DNA of 64,000 nucleotides from positions 124,001 through 188,000 of the forward strand of contig NZ_JQNR01000005.1 in the NCBI RefSeq assembly GCF_000745345.1. The letters are read 5' to 3'. Below are positions 54,919 to 63,747 of this stretch, piece after piece. This DNA comes from Actinacidiphila yeochonensis CN732 (GTDB lineage Bacteria > Actinomycetota > Actinomycetes > Streptomycetales > Streptomycetaceae). Below the pieces are notes generated by a model. That model made no database searches. It was given only the letters and a program-made list of their open reading frames with translations, and was not told where the DNA came from. Numbering within the stretch: the first letter of the stretch is position 1; the number at the start of each line of letters is the position of its first letter. The translations under genes and the position numbers were made by a program.

Positions 54919-54967
54919 GGCGGCACCATAGCGGCGGTGAATGTGCAGAAGATGAAGAGCTGATGGA

Positions 54968-55612
54968 ATGTGTCTGATGGATATGTTTGGTCATGATATG
55001 GAAGGAATCCGCGCAAAGAAGCGGCAGCTGCGGTCCGGCCTCCTGGAGGCCAGACGCGGACTGACTGCCGCTGAACGCCAGGTGGCCGCGGATGCACTGG
55101 CGGGCATCGTACGGGAGCTGCCGTCAGTACGGAACGGCGGGACGGTGGCCGCCTACGTCTCCATGGGTAGCGAACCCGGGACTCACGAGCTGATCCGGGC
55201 CCTCCACCGCAGGGGGACGCGCGTACTTCTCCCCGTACTCCTGCCTGACAACGATCTCGACTGGGCGCCGTACGAGGGGCAGGACACTCTCGCTCCAACA
55301 CCGCGCGGGCTGTTGGAGCCCGTGTCCCACCGCCTGGGTCCGGAATCGGTGCTCCAGGCGGACACCATCCTGCTGCCCGGACTCGCCGTGGACGCGCGAG
55401 GCGTGCGCCTGGGGCGCGGGGGCGGGTCGTACGACAGAGTGCTGTCGCGGCTGGACCGCTCGGACGCCCGTCCGCAGCTGGTCGTCCTGCTCTACGCACA
55501 CGAGGTGGTCGACGCGGTCCCCCGTGAACCGCATGACCACCTCGTGGACGCGGCAGTCACCCCTTCGGGCATCCGCCGGTTCGCGCGCTCCCGCCGGGTG
55601 GCTAAGGAGTGA
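54968..55612 (+). CDS. 5-formyltetrahydrofolate cyclo-ligase
   Basis: A 214-residue enzyme of one-carbon metabolism that turns 5-formyl-THF into 5,10-methenyl-THF using ATP. The ATP/folate motif is RLGRGGGSYDRVLSRL, with LLPGLAVDARG just before. The N-terminus has KKRQLRSGLLEARRGLT. Several ATG codons lie in the first 11 codons (54968, 54977, 54983, 54998); the family start is near MEGIRAKKRQLR, so the first residues are uncertain. Its 3' end overlaps the convergent penicillin acylase gene by 11 bp. Confidence 0.93.
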   Translation: MCLMDMFGHDMEGIRAKKRQLRSGLLEARRGLTAAERQVAADALAGIVRELPSVRNGGTVAAYVSMGSEPGTHELIRALHRRGTRVLLPVLLPDNDLDWAPYEGQDTLAPTPRGLLEPVSHRLGPESVLQADTILLPGLAVDARGVRLGRGGGSYDRVLSRLDRSDARPQLVVLLYAHEVVDAVPREPHDHLVDAAVTPSGIRRFARSRRVAKE

Positions 55613-58322
55613 GCACCATCTTCGCCTGGGTTGCCTTGCCGACACGTCCTGCCGAGTAGTACCAGGGCAGCAGCTCGCCATTGGCCCAGAGGGATGTCTG
55701 GTCGGTGTAGTGGGCGTTGTAGGCGTGCCCGGAGGCTCCGGTGAGGTTGATCCAGCGGGACTTGTCGAAGTCCTGAAGGTTGACGATCATCCTCATGGAC
55801 GGCACCCACACGACGTCGTAGCCTCCAGCGGCGTTCCACCCGGTGGCGTCGACGGCAGCCTCACCTCCGCTGAGCTCCCAGGGGCCCCGGTTGAGCATCC
55901 ACTGCACGACACTGGGGCCGTCCGTGCCAAGGGTCTGGTTCTTCAGGTCCAGCTTGTGCAGCCGGCCCCAGCTCCAGGTGTCGATGTCCTTGCCGAGCTT
56001 CGCCGTCAGCTCGTAGCGGGCGTCCTTCATCGCCTGCGCCAGCAGCTGGTCGCGGGTGCTGTGGTCGGACTTCTTGGTGTCGCTGCCGAAGAACGCGGTG
56101 GTGGACATCGTCCACCAGGGGTTGTCGGAGTCCGGAAGGATGTCGCGGACGACCTCGAACCAGCGGTCGCCGCCGTCGGGCTGCGCCTCGTCGGCGTCGC
56201 GCTCGCCGCACTCCTCGACCGTCTTCGCCTGACCGCTCAGGTCGTCCACGGGACCTGTCTGGCCGGCGGGGGGAACCCTGAGGCACTGCCCCTTCGGCCT
56301 GAGCTCCTTGGGCAGCTTGTTGCCGAAGGCGAGCTTGAGGACGTTGCGCCAGACAGCGTTGAAGTAGGCCGCGGCCGCCGAATCGGAATCCTGGTTGTAG
56401 TCCCATCCCTGGAGGAGCTGCTGCGCGTCCTTGACGTAGTCACCCTTGTCGTTGGTGATGTCGACCTTCAGCAGGTAGGGCACCAGCAGCTTGGCGATCT
56501 CGCTGCTGTCGTCGTTCTGCATGGACTGCATGTCGTCCATGGAGATCTTGCCGTTGTCCTTGATCTTGGACGCGATGAGGTCGTTGATCCGCTGGCTCCG
56601 GGTCCCGTAGTCCCAGTCCGCGGAGAGCAGGTACGGGTACTTGTCCTGGTCGACCACGGGCTGGTTCGCGGTGACGATGTATCCCTGGGGCGGGTTGTAC
56701 TCGTAGGGCATCGCCTTGAAGGGGACGTACCTGTCGGTCCAGGCGTACTTGGAGTCCCATCCGGGCTCCGGCCAGGCCCCGTCGTCACCGGCGGGCCGGA
56801 TCGGCACGAGACCGGGCGCCTGGTAGCCGATGTTGCCCTTGGTGTCGGCGTAGATGAGGTTCTGCGAGGGCACCGCGAAGTCCCTGGCCGCCTGCCGGAA
56901 CTTGTCGAAGTCAGTGGCCCGGTCCAGTTCGAAGACGGCGTCCATGGTCTTGGACGGCATCAGGGCGGTCCACTTCAGGGCGACGGCGTAGCCGCTGTTG
57001 ACCCCGCCCGGCGGGTCGCTGACGGGAGCGGTTTCTCCGACGGCGCGGGCCTGGTCGTCCCGGTCGGAGATCAACGGTCCGTTGTTCGTCTCCCGCACGG
57101 TGATCGTGCGCGACTTCCCGCCCGCCACCTTGATCGTCTCGCGGCGGGTCTTGAACGGGACCTGCTTGCCGTCGTACAGGTAGGTGTTGGCGGTGACCTT
57201 CTCCAAGTAGAGGTCGGTGACGTCGGCACCCAGGTTGGTCATGCCCCAGGCGATGTCCTGGTTGTGTCCGATGATCACACCGGGCATGCCGGAAAAGGTG
57301 TAACCGGTGACGTCGTACGGGCACGCGTTGCTCACCGTGCGGCAGTGCAGACCCATCTGGTACCAGACGGACGGCAGTTCCGGCGCCAGGTGCGGGTCGT
57401 TGGCGAGCAGGGGCTCACCCGTGGTGGTGTACTTCCCCGAGACCACCCAGGAGTTGGAGCCGATACCGGTGCCGTTGGGTCCGAGCAGCGCGGGCATCTG
57501 GTCGACGATCTGGGAGATGCCTGCCAGCTGGCTGTCGACAGCGCTGTTCAGCCCTTGAGGGCTGGACGAGGACGAATCCGCACCGAAGTCACCGGTACTG
57601 CTGTCAACGGTTCCCGTGGTGACGATCGGACTGTTCCGATCGTAGGGGTAGTCCGGGTACAGCTGCTTGATCTGCGCCTGGCTGAGACGGCTGGTCATCA
57701 GCGAGCGGTCGATCTCGTCCTGCATGTTGCCGCGCAGGTCCCAGGCCATCGCCTTGAGCCAGGCGACGGAGTCGACCGGCGTCCAGGGAGCGGGCTTGTA
57801 GCCGCTCTTGAACTTGAGGGCCGCGTACTCGAGGGACAGGGCCGAGCCGCTGTGGTCCTTCAAGTAGGCGTTGACACCGTCGGTGTACGCCTGGAGGTAC
57901 TGCTTGGTGGTGGCGTCGAGCTTGGTGTCGTACTCCTCCTGGGCGACACCGTGCCAGTTGAGGGTGCGCAGGAAGGCGTCCGTCTCGACCTCGCCCGAGC
58001 CGAACATCTCCGACAGGCGGCCGGCGGTGAGATGGCGGCGGACATCCATCTCGTAGAAGCGGTCCTGGGCCTGGACGTAGCCCTGGGCGCGGAAGAGGTC
58101 CTCGGGGGTGTCGGCATACAGCTGCGGGATGCCGTTGCCGTCCCGCTCCACGTCCACAGGGGCGGACAGGCCCTTGAGGTGGAGGGAGCCGGTCGTCTGA
58201 GGGAAGGAGGCGCGCACGGTGCTGACGCTCCAGTACGACCCATATCCGACACCCGCGACCAACAGGAGCACGAATGCGATCACGATCAGGCGTAGGCGGC
58301 GGGACTTCTTCCGTGCGGGCAT
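55602..58322 (-). CDS. Penicillin acylase family protein (Ntn-hydrolase)
   Basis: A 906-residue precursor of an N-terminal nucleophile hydrolase. A membrane or signal segment lies at about 11-30 (LIVIAFVLLLVAGVGYG). The alpha chain runs to about 288. The beta chain should start at Ser289 in GSNSWVVSGKYT, where autocleavage frees the nucleophile. The linker before it is Ser-rich (SSTGDFGADSSSSS). Relatives hydrolyse penicillins or acyl-homoserine lactones; Streptomyces members can degrade quorum signals or open ring lipids. The substrate here is unknown. ATG at 58322; it ends convergent with the cyclo-ligase gene. Confidence 0.92.
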   Translation of the reverse strand: MPARKKSRRLRLIVIAFVLLLVAGVGYGSYWSVSTVRASFPQTTGSLHLKGLSAPVDVERDGNGIPQLYADTPEDLFRAQGYVQAQDRFYEMDVRRHLTAGRLSEMFGSGEVETDAFLRTLNWHGVAQEEYDTKLDATTKQYLQAYTDGVNAYLKDHSGSALSLEYAALKFKSGYKPAPWTPVDSVAWLKAMAWDLRGNMQDEIDRSLMTSRLSQAQIKQLYPDYPYDRNSPIVTTGTVDSSTGDFGADSSSSSPQGLNSAVDSQLAGISQIVDQMPALLGPNGTGIGSNSWVVSGKYTTTGEPLLANDPHLAPELPSVWYQMGLHCRTVSNACPYDVTGYTFSGMPGVIIGHNQDIAWGMTNLGADVTDLYLEKVTANTYLYDGKQVPFKTRRETIKVAGGKSRTITVRETNNGPLISDRDDQARAVGETAPVSDPPGGVNSGYAVALKWTALMPSKTMDAVFELDRATDFDKFRQAARDFAVPSQNLIYADTKGNIGYQAPGLVPIRPAGDDGAWPEPGWDSKYAWTDRYVPFKAMPYEYNPPQGYIVTANQPVVDQDKYPYLLSADWDYGTRSQRINDLIASKIKDNGKISMDDMQSMQNDDSSEIAKLLVPYLLKVDITNDKGDYVKDAQQLLQGWDYNQDSDSAAAAYFNAVWRNVLKLAFGNKLPKELRPKGQCLRVPPAGQTGPVDDLSGQAKTVEECGERDADEAQPDGGDRWFEVVRDILPDSDNPWWTMSTTAFFGSDTKKSDHSTRDQLLAQAMKDARYELTAKLGKDIDTWSWGRLHKLDLKNQTLGTDGPSVVQWMLNRGPWELSGGEAAVDATGWNAAGGYDVVWVPSMRMIVNLQDFDKSRWINLTGASGHAYNAHYTDQTSLWANGELLPWYYSAGRVGKATQAKMVLTP

Positions 58323-58460
58323 CGCTGTCCTTCAAGGGGCAGGGTGAACCGGTGATCCGACGTGCTCGTGGTGCAAGGGCAACCATAGGCGCACGGGCTG
58401 TGCTCCTAGGACGCGGCGTCAGGGCGGCCAGACCCCCAGAACGGCGAACGTCAAGGAAGG

Positions 58461-58467
58461 GTAAAAT
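58461..58467 (+). promoter_or_regulatory. Possible -10 region for the antiporter gene
   Basis: GTAAAAT (58461-58467) is a TAAAAT-like box in an unusually A+T-rich stretch (58461-58490), 36 nt before the proposed CTG start. No good -35 box was seen. Confidence 0.35.
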
Positions 58468-58502
58468 ATTAGCCAAGGTAAGAAGCTGAAAGGATCGGGC
58501 CC

Positions 58503-59990
58503 CTGACCGTCCACCACCTGAACGAGATCCTGCTGATCGGCGCCCTGGTCCTCCTGGTCGCCGCTGTCACCGTGCGGCTGGCCTCACGCAGCGGCCTTCC
58601 CACCCTCCTCATCTATCTCGGTATCGGTGTGGTCATCGGACAGGACGGCCTGTTCGGGTTCACCTTCGACGATGTCCAGCTCACCCAGGTACTCGGCTAC
58701 GCGGCGCTCGTGGTGATCCTCGCCGACGGCGGCCTCGGCACGAAGTGGCACGAGATCAGACCGGTGATGCCCGCTGCGACCGTTCTGGCCACGGTCGGCA
58801 CGCTGGTGAGCGTCCTCGTCACCGGCTCCGCGGCACACTACCTGGTGGGGCTCGAGTGGCGGCAAGCCCTCATCATCGGTGCGGTGGTGTCGTCGACCGA
58901 CGCGGCGGCCGTCTTCTCCGTCCTGCGCAACGTTTCACTGCCCAAGAGGGTGACCGGGGTCCTGGAGGCCGAATCCGGGTTCAACGACGCCCCCGTGGTG
59001 ATCCTCGTGGTGGCCTTCTCCACGACGGGGCACGTCGCGCCGTGGTACGAGCTGGCCGGGCAGATACTTCTGGAGCTCGCCATCGGGGCGGCGATCGGGC
59101 TGGCGATCGGATGGATCGGCGCCTTTGGGCTCAGACACGTCGCACTGCCCGCGTCCGGCCTGTATCCGATCACGGTGATGGCCATCGCCGTCGCTGCCTA
59201 CGCGACCGGTGCCCTCGCCCACGGTTCGGGCTTCCTGGCCGTCTACGTCGCCTCCCTGGTCCTCGGCAACGCCAAACTCCCCCACCGGCCTGCCACGCGC
59301 GGTTTCGCCGAAGGCCTGGGCTGGATCGCCCAGATCGGGCTCTTCGTACTCCTGGGCCTCCTGGTCACCCCGCATGAACTCGGCGACGACGTCGTCCCCG
59401 CAATCGTCATCGGGCTCTTCCTGACTCTGCTGGCACGTCCCGTGTCCGTCGTCGCGAGCCTGACGCCCTTCCGGATCCCATGGCGGGACCAGGCCCTGAT
59501 GTCCTGGGCAGGCCTGCGCGGCGCCGTACCCATCGTGCTGGCGACCATCCCGATGGTGTCGGGCATCAGCGACAGCCGGCGGATCTTCAATATCGTCTTC
59601 GTCCTTGTGATCATCTACACGCTGGTCCAGGGACCGACCCTTCCTTGGGTGGCGCGACGACTGCGCCTGGGGGACGGGAGGGGAGCCGCCGACCTGGGCA
59701 TCGAATCGGCGCCTCTGGAACGGCTGCGGGGCCATCTGCTGTCGGTCGCGATCCCGCGCGGCTCCAGGATGCACGGCGTCGAGGTCGGGGAGCTGAGGCT
59801 CCCTCGCGGCGCCGCCGTCACGCTGGTCGTACGCGACGGCGCCAGCTTCGTCCCCCTGCCGGCGACCACGCTCCGCAACGGTGACGAACTGCTGGTCGTG
59901 GCGACGGATCCCGTGCGTGACTCCGCGGAGGAGCGGCTCCGAGCCGTCGACAGGGGCGGCAAGCTGGCGGGCTGGCTCGGGAGCGCCTGA
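58503..59990 (+). CDS. CPA1-type potassium/sodium-proton antiporter with TrkA-C domain
   Basis: A 495-residue monovalent cation/proton antiporter of the NhaP2/CvrA type. About 12 membrane segments are followed by a C-terminal TrkA-C/RCK-C domain (about 405-490, VEVGELRLPRGAAVTLVV). The transport centre is VSSTDAAAVFSVLRNV with ESGFNDAPVVI. The proposed start is CTG at 58503: AAAGG lies at a good distance upstream and an in-frame stop (TAA at 58479) blocks anything longer. Starting at GTG 58572 would remove membrane segment 1 (LNEILLIGALVLLVAAVTV). It is divergent from the penicillin acylase gene. Confidence 0.88.
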   Translation: MTVHHLNEILLIGALVLLVAAVTVRLASRSGLPTLLIYLGIGVVIGQDGLFGFTFDDVQLTQVLGYAALVVILADGGLGTKWHEIRPVMPAATVLATVGTLVSVLVTGSAAHYLVGLEWRQALIIGAVVSSTDAAAVFSVLRNVSLPKRVTGVLEAESGFNDAPVVILVVAFSTTGHVAPWYELAGQILLELAIGAAIGLAIGWIGAFGLRHVALPASGLYPITVMAIAVAAYATGALAHGSGFLAVYVASLVLGNAKLPHRPATRGFAEGLGWIAQIGLFVLLGLLVTPHELGDDVVPAIVIGLFLTLLARPVSVVASLTPFRIPWRDQALMSWAGLRGAVPIVLATIPMVSGISDSRRIFNIVFVLVIIYTLVQGPTLPWVARRLRLGDGRGAADLGIESAPLERLRGHLLSVAIPRGSRMHGVEVGELRLPRGAAVTLVVRDGASFVPLPATTLRNGDELLVVATDPVRDSAEERLRAVDRGGKLAGWLGSA

Positions 59991-60187
59991 CCGCCGTCAT
60001 CCGGCGGTGCGTGTTGTCGCCACCCGGCGGTTCGTATACGTCCTCCGTATGATGGACGGGTCCTTGTCGGATACAACCACTGCCTGACGCAGGGCCGGGT
60101 GCGCGAGACGCGCCGAGCGGACGGCCTTCGGTGCGAGAGCGCGACTTCGCGGGCGCGCGCACTACCAGGTGGCAGAAAGACCGAGTT

Positions 60188-61513
60188 GTGGCATCCAAGG
60201 TGCCCACCTCCGGCCCCCGGGGCGATGGACCCGGAAGTGCCTCTGCTCCTCCAGAAGGAGCCGGATACCGAAGGCTGCTCAGCACCCCCGGCGTCAGGGC
60301 GTTCCTGGTGTCCGGTTTCGCCGCCCGGCAGCCCTTCGCCATGCTCACCGTCAGCATGGTGCTGCTCGTCGACCATGTGACCGGCTCGTACGGAACGGCG
60401 GGCGCGGCGGCGGCCGTCACCGGCGCGTCGATGGCTCTGTTCGCGCCGCGAGGCGGCCGCCTCGCGGACCGCTACGGCCAGCGGAAGGTGCTCCTGCCGG
60501 GAATCACGCTGCACGCGGTCTCAGTGGCGGCCGTGGCCCTTCTCGCACTGTCCGACGCCCCGGCCTGGGCGCTGCTGATCGCCGCCGTCCCAACCGGCGC
60601 GACGGTCCCGCAGATCGGCCCCATGGTGCGCTCGCGCTGGATCGTCGCGCTGGGCGGCGGCGGTTCCCCCCTGGGAGCCACCGCCGCGGCCTTCGAATCG
60701 GTGACCGACGAGCTCACCTTCGTGATCGGGCCGGTGCTCGCCACCGCGCTCTGCACGTCCGTGCACCCGGCAGCGGGCCTGATCGCCGAGGGCACGCTGA
60801 CCGTGGTCGGCGGCTCACTCTTCGCCATGCAACAGCGTTGTGCCCCGCCGCTCTCTTCCCCTTCCACAGCCACGGACGCCGGAAGGGCACCGCGATCGGC
60901 ACTCTCGAACCGCGGCATGCCGGCCCTGGTCGTGGCGTTCCTCGGAATCGGCACCGTCTTCGGGGGCATGCAGGTGTCCGTGGCGGCCTTCGTACAGGAG
61001 ACGGGGCACCCTGGACTGAACGGTGTGCTCTACGGCACTTTTGCCGCCGGCAACATGCTCTCGGGGATCGTCTGCGGGACCCTGAAGTGGCGAAGCGCCC
61101 CTCGTTCCAGGCTGCTCGCGGCCCTCTGCGGCCTCACTGCGGCCTGTGCGCTGCTCTGGCTGGCACGCACGGTGCCCGCACTGGGTCTGTTCGCTTTCGT
61201 GGTCGGTATGTTCATCGCACCGACGATTGTCACTGGGTACTCCCTGGTCGACACCCTGGTGCCTCAGGAGAGGCGTACGGAGTCGTTCACCTGGATGACC
61301 GGGGCGGTGGCACTCGGGCAGGCTGCCGCCGTCACCTCGGCGGGAGTCCTGACCGATGCCGCCGGATCTCGTTGCGGCTTCCTGGTCCCCATGGCCGGCA
61401 CGGCGGCGGCGTTGTCGGCCGTGGTGGCCCTGCGGAAGGGGCTCAGGCCGCAGACGCCCGATGAGGTCACGAAGGGTGTGATCAGTCACCGTCAGCCGGT
61501 CCCAGTGGACTGA
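60188..61513 (+). CDS. MFS transporter
   Basis: A protein of about 441 residues with 11-12 membrane segments. The loop motif between segments 2 and 3, GGRLADRYGQRKVLLPG, is the MFS hallmark (usual form GxLaDrxGrkxxl). The central loop after segment 6 is long and polar (CAPPLSSPSTATDAG). The C-terminal half is shorter on conserved motifs. The substrate is not clear; drug or amino-acid efflux is possible. GTG at 60188 (VASKVPTSG) is chosen; a longer GTG at 60131 adds 19 polar residues and cannot be ruled out. Confidence 0.88.
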   Translation: MASKVPTSGPRGDGPGSASAPPEGAGYRRLLSTPGVRAFLVSGFAARQPFAMLTVSMVLLVDHVTGSYGTAGAAAAVTGASMALFAPRGGRLADRYGQRKVLLPGITLHAVSVAAVALLALSDAPAWALLIAAVPTGATVPQIGPMVRSRWIVALGGGGSPLGATAAAFESVTDELTFVIGPVLATALCTSVHPAAGLIAEGTLTVVGGSLFAMQQRCAPPLSSPSTATDAGRAPRSALSNRGMPALVVAFLGIGTVFGGMQVSVAAFVQETGHPGLNGVLYGTFAAGNMLSGIVCGTLKWRSAPRSRLLAALCGLTAACALLWLARTVPALGLFAFVVGMFIAPTIVTGYSLVDTLVPQERRTESFTWMTGAVALGQAAAVTSAGVLTDAAGSRCGFLVPMAGTAAALSAVVALRKGLRPQTPDEVTKGVISHRQPVPVD

Positions 61514-61543
61514 CGGCGGGAAATACTGCACTATTGAGCGTCG

Positions 61544-61570
61544 TTAGCACTCAATCAGTGAGAGTGCCAG
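61544..61570 (+). promoter_or_regulatory. CIRCE-like HrcA operator
   Basis: TTAGCACTC (61544-61552), nine bases, then GAGTGCCAG (61562-61570). The left half is the exact CIRCE half-site; the right half differs at two positions from GAGTGCTAA. The spacer is the correct 9 nt. It ends where the GGAGGAG ribosome site of the FmdB gene begins, so HrcA binding would also cover the leader. Known CIRCE sites control groES-groEL. Confidence 0.8.
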
Positions 61571-61579
61571 GAGGAGCAA

Positions 61580-61903
61580 GTGCCGACCTACCAGTACCAG
61601 TGCACCGAGTGCGGCGAGGCCCTTGAGGCGGTGCAGAAGTTCAGTGACGACGCGCTGACCGAGTGCCCCAACTGCGGCGGACGTCTCCGCAAGGTCTTCT
61701 CGGCTGTGGGCGTGGTCTTCAAGGGTTCGGGTTTCTACCGAACCGACAGCCGCGGGTCGTCGTCGAGCAGTGCACCGGCCGCAAAGAGCTCGACCTCGGA
61801 GAGCAAGTCCTCGGACGGCGCCAAGTCCAGCAGCTCGAGCAGCTCGACCAGCACCTCGTCGACCGGTTCCTCCTCGTCGAACAAGAACACCTCGGCCGCC
61901 TGA
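61580..61903 (+). CDS. FmdB-family zinc-ribbon protein
   Basis: A 107-residue protein. The FmdB/CxxC zinc ribbon is at the start: PTYQYQCTECGEALEAVQKF then LTECPNCGGRLRKVFSAVGV. The GFYRTD motif closes the domain. The rest is a Ser/Thr/Lys-rich, probably disordered tail (SSSSSTSTSSTGSSSSNKN). It was named from a formamidase regulator but has no settled function. GTG at 61580 follows GGAGGAG. A CIRCE-like operator lies just upstream, so heat-shock control by HrcA is predicted. Confidence 0.92.
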   Translation: MPTYQYQCTECGEALEAVQKFSDDALTECPNCGGRLRKVFSAVGVVFKGSGFYRTDSRGSSSSSAPAAKSSTSESKSSDGAKSSSSSSSTSTSSTGSSSSNKNTSAA

Positions 61904-61933
61904 GAGGCCCCGGCCCTCGGATCTGAACGTGCG

Positions 61934-61957
61934 CCCCCGTTGCCATCGCAACGGGGG
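61934..61957 (+). terminator. Terminator after the FmdB gene
   Basis: A perfect 10-bp stem CCCCCGTTGC with GCAACGGGGG (loop CATC), followed by TT. It is 31 nt after the stop codon. Confidence 0.85.
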
Positions 61958-61995
61958 TTCGCCGTGCCCTGAGGCGACGCCATAAGGTGACCGCC

Positions 61996-62844
61996 ATGGT
62001 GGACAGCAACAGCACGCAGGCCGAGATCGGCGTCATCGGCGGCTCCGGGTTCTACTCCTTCCTCAGCGATGTGAGGGAGGTCACGGTCGACACGCCCTAT
62101 GGGGCGCCCAGCGATTCGCTCTTCCTGGGTGAGGTCGCGGGGCGCCGTGTCGCCTTCCTCCCCCGCCACGGCCGCGAGCATCACCTCCCGCCCCACAAGA
62201 TCAATTACCGGGCGAACCTCTGGGCTCTTGCCTCGGTCGGCGTGCGCCAGGTCCTCGGCCCCTGTGCTGTCGGCGGACTGCGAGCTGAGTACGGTCCGGG
62301 CACACTCCTTGTCCCTGACCAGTTGGTGGACCGCACGAAGTCGCGCGCCGGCTCCTACTTCGACGGCGAGGCGCGCGCGGACGGCCAGGTGCCGAACGTG
62401 GTCCATGTGACCTTCGCCGACCCCTACTGCCCGGTGGGCCGCGAGGCCGCGGTCGCCACCGCGCGTTCCGGCGGTTGGGAAGCGGTGGACGGCGGGACCC
62501 TCGTCGTCGTGGAGGGGCCGCGGTTCTCCACCCGGGCGGAGTCCGTCTGGCACGCGGCGCAGGGTTGGTCCGTGGTCGGGATGACCGGGCACCCGGAGGC
62601 CGTTCTCGCCCGGGAGCTCGGACTTTGCTACACCTCGCTGACACTCGTGACCGATCTCGACGCCGGTGCCGACACCGGCGAGGGCGTCTCCCACGAGGAG
62701 GTGCTGGAGGTCTTCGCGGCGAATGTCGGCAGGCTGCGGGACGTCCTCTTCGATGTTGTCGGTGCCCTGCCGGACACCAGCAAGCGTGACTGCTTGTGCG
62801 TCAATCCGCTGGGCGGGCAGGAACCGGGCATCACACTGCCGTAA
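61996..62844 (+). CDS. 5'-methylthioadenosine phosphorylase / purine nucleoside phosphorylase family
   Basis: A 282-residue phosphorylase of the MTAP/PNP family. It begins IGVIGGSGFYSFL and contains LPRHGREHHLPPHKINYRAN (split: LPRHGREHHLPPH, then KINYRAN), GPCAVGGLR, VVEGPRFSTRAE and GMTGHPEAVLAREL, all family motifs. It would cleave methylthioadenosine or related nucleosides with phosphate, recycling adenine and methionine carbon. ATG at 61996 is preferred to GTG at 61987 because AAGG lies 8 nt upstream of it. Confidence 0.94.
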   Translation: MVDSNSTQAEIGVIGGSGFYSFLSDVREVTVDTPYGAPSDSLFLGEVAGRRVAFLPRHGREHHLPPHKINYRANLWALASVGVRQVLGPCAVGGLRAEYGPGTLLVPDQLVDRTKSRAGSYFDGEARADGQVPNVVHVTFADPYCPVGREAAVATARSGGWEAVDGGTLVVVEGPRFSTRAESVWHAAQGWSVVGMTGHPEAVLARELGLCYTSLTLVTDLDAGADTGEGVSHEEVLEVFAANVGRLRDVLFDVVGALPDTSKRDCLCVNPLGGQEPGITLP

Positions 62845-63043
62845 GGGGCACCTGCCCGCGTCCGCGCGGTAGTGGAGTCTGGAGGCGCCTATCTCCGCCT
62901 ATCCGGGCCGGGCCGGGCTTGGCCGGGCCTGGTGATGGGCCGTCTCCAGAGTTATCCACAGGGCCTCTGACGCCAGTGTCCGCTTTGCGTCATCGTGGTG
63001 GGGATCCCGGCGCATCCGCCGGGGTCTCCACTCACCTCAGGCG

Positions 63044-63709
63044 GTGTCTGCTGTGCGCTCCCCCGGATTCCTCCTCTCCGTCCCCGCGGCCGGTTCCGAC
63101 GGTTCCGGCCTTCCTGTCCGGCGAGCCCGGAGTTCCGCGGACTCGCAGCAGCCGTCCACGTGTGACTCCGACCGGTACGCTCCGGAAGCCCCCAAGCCCT
63201 ACGCCCCGCCTCGCCGCGCGGTGCCGAGCTTCCCTCCGATCCGCCTACGCCGCGCCGGCGTACGCGGGCTGCTGGGTGCTGCGCTGCACAAACGGAGACG
63301 CGCGCTCGCCGCGGCGATGGCGGTAGCGGCGGCAGTGCTGGCAGCCTCGGCCGTGCGGAGCGCTCCCCCACCCCGTGCTCCGGCCGCTTCGCCCGGGAGA
63401 TCCGGCGACGCCCTGCGGGCGGCGCCCGGCGATCGACTGGTGCACGCGCCGGTGCGGATCGCCGACCCCGCGGTAGTGGCACTGCTGCGGCCTGGCGCCC
63501 GCGTCGACGTCCTCGCCGGGTCGCACGTGGTCGCCTCGCAGGTCACGGTGGTCGCGGTACCTACGAGCGCATCTACCCTGCCGGAGCAACCTCTCACCGA
63601 CGGGGCGGCGCCGGGAGGAGCTCTCGTGGTCCTCGCTGTGCCGCGCCGGACGGCGGCGGCTCTGTCCGGCGCGGCCGCCGGCTCTCCTCTGGGGGTGGTA
63701 CTGTGCTGA
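63044..63709 (+). CDS. SAF-domain protein (CpaB/RcpC-like)
   Basis: A 221-residue membrane-anchored protein. After a Ser/Pro-rich N-terminus a membrane segment lies at about 88-105 (RALAAAMAVAAAVLAASAV). A SAF-like domain follows, with the typical VRIADPAVVALLRPGARVDVL and VVLAVPRRTAAALSGAAAG. Such proteins are related to CpaB/RcpC of Flp pilus systems, but no other pilus gene is near. The start is uncertain: GTG at 63044 has weak upstream signals, and the conserved part begins near LLGAALHKRRR. Confidence 0.75.
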   Translation: MSAVRSPGFLLSVPAAGSDGSGLPVRRARSSADSQQPSTCDSDRYAPEAPKPYAPPRRAVPSFPPIRLRRAGVRGLLGAALHKRRRALAAAMAVAAAVLAASAVRSAPPPRAPAASPGRSGDALRAAPGDRLVHAPVRIADPAVVALLRPGARVDVLAGSHVVASQVTVVAVPTSASTLPEQPLTDGAAPGGALVVLAVPRRTAAALSGAAAGSPLGVVLC

Positions 63710-63747
63710 CTCGCCTGTCTGCGAGAGGCGACGGTGTCCGACTCTCG

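Noticed and set aside
55524..58295. A 923-residue open frame opposite the penicillin acylase gene
   Set aside because: The opposite strand carries a complete Ntn-hydrolase with active-site motif, signal segment and ribosome site; the plus-strand product has no recognisable fold.
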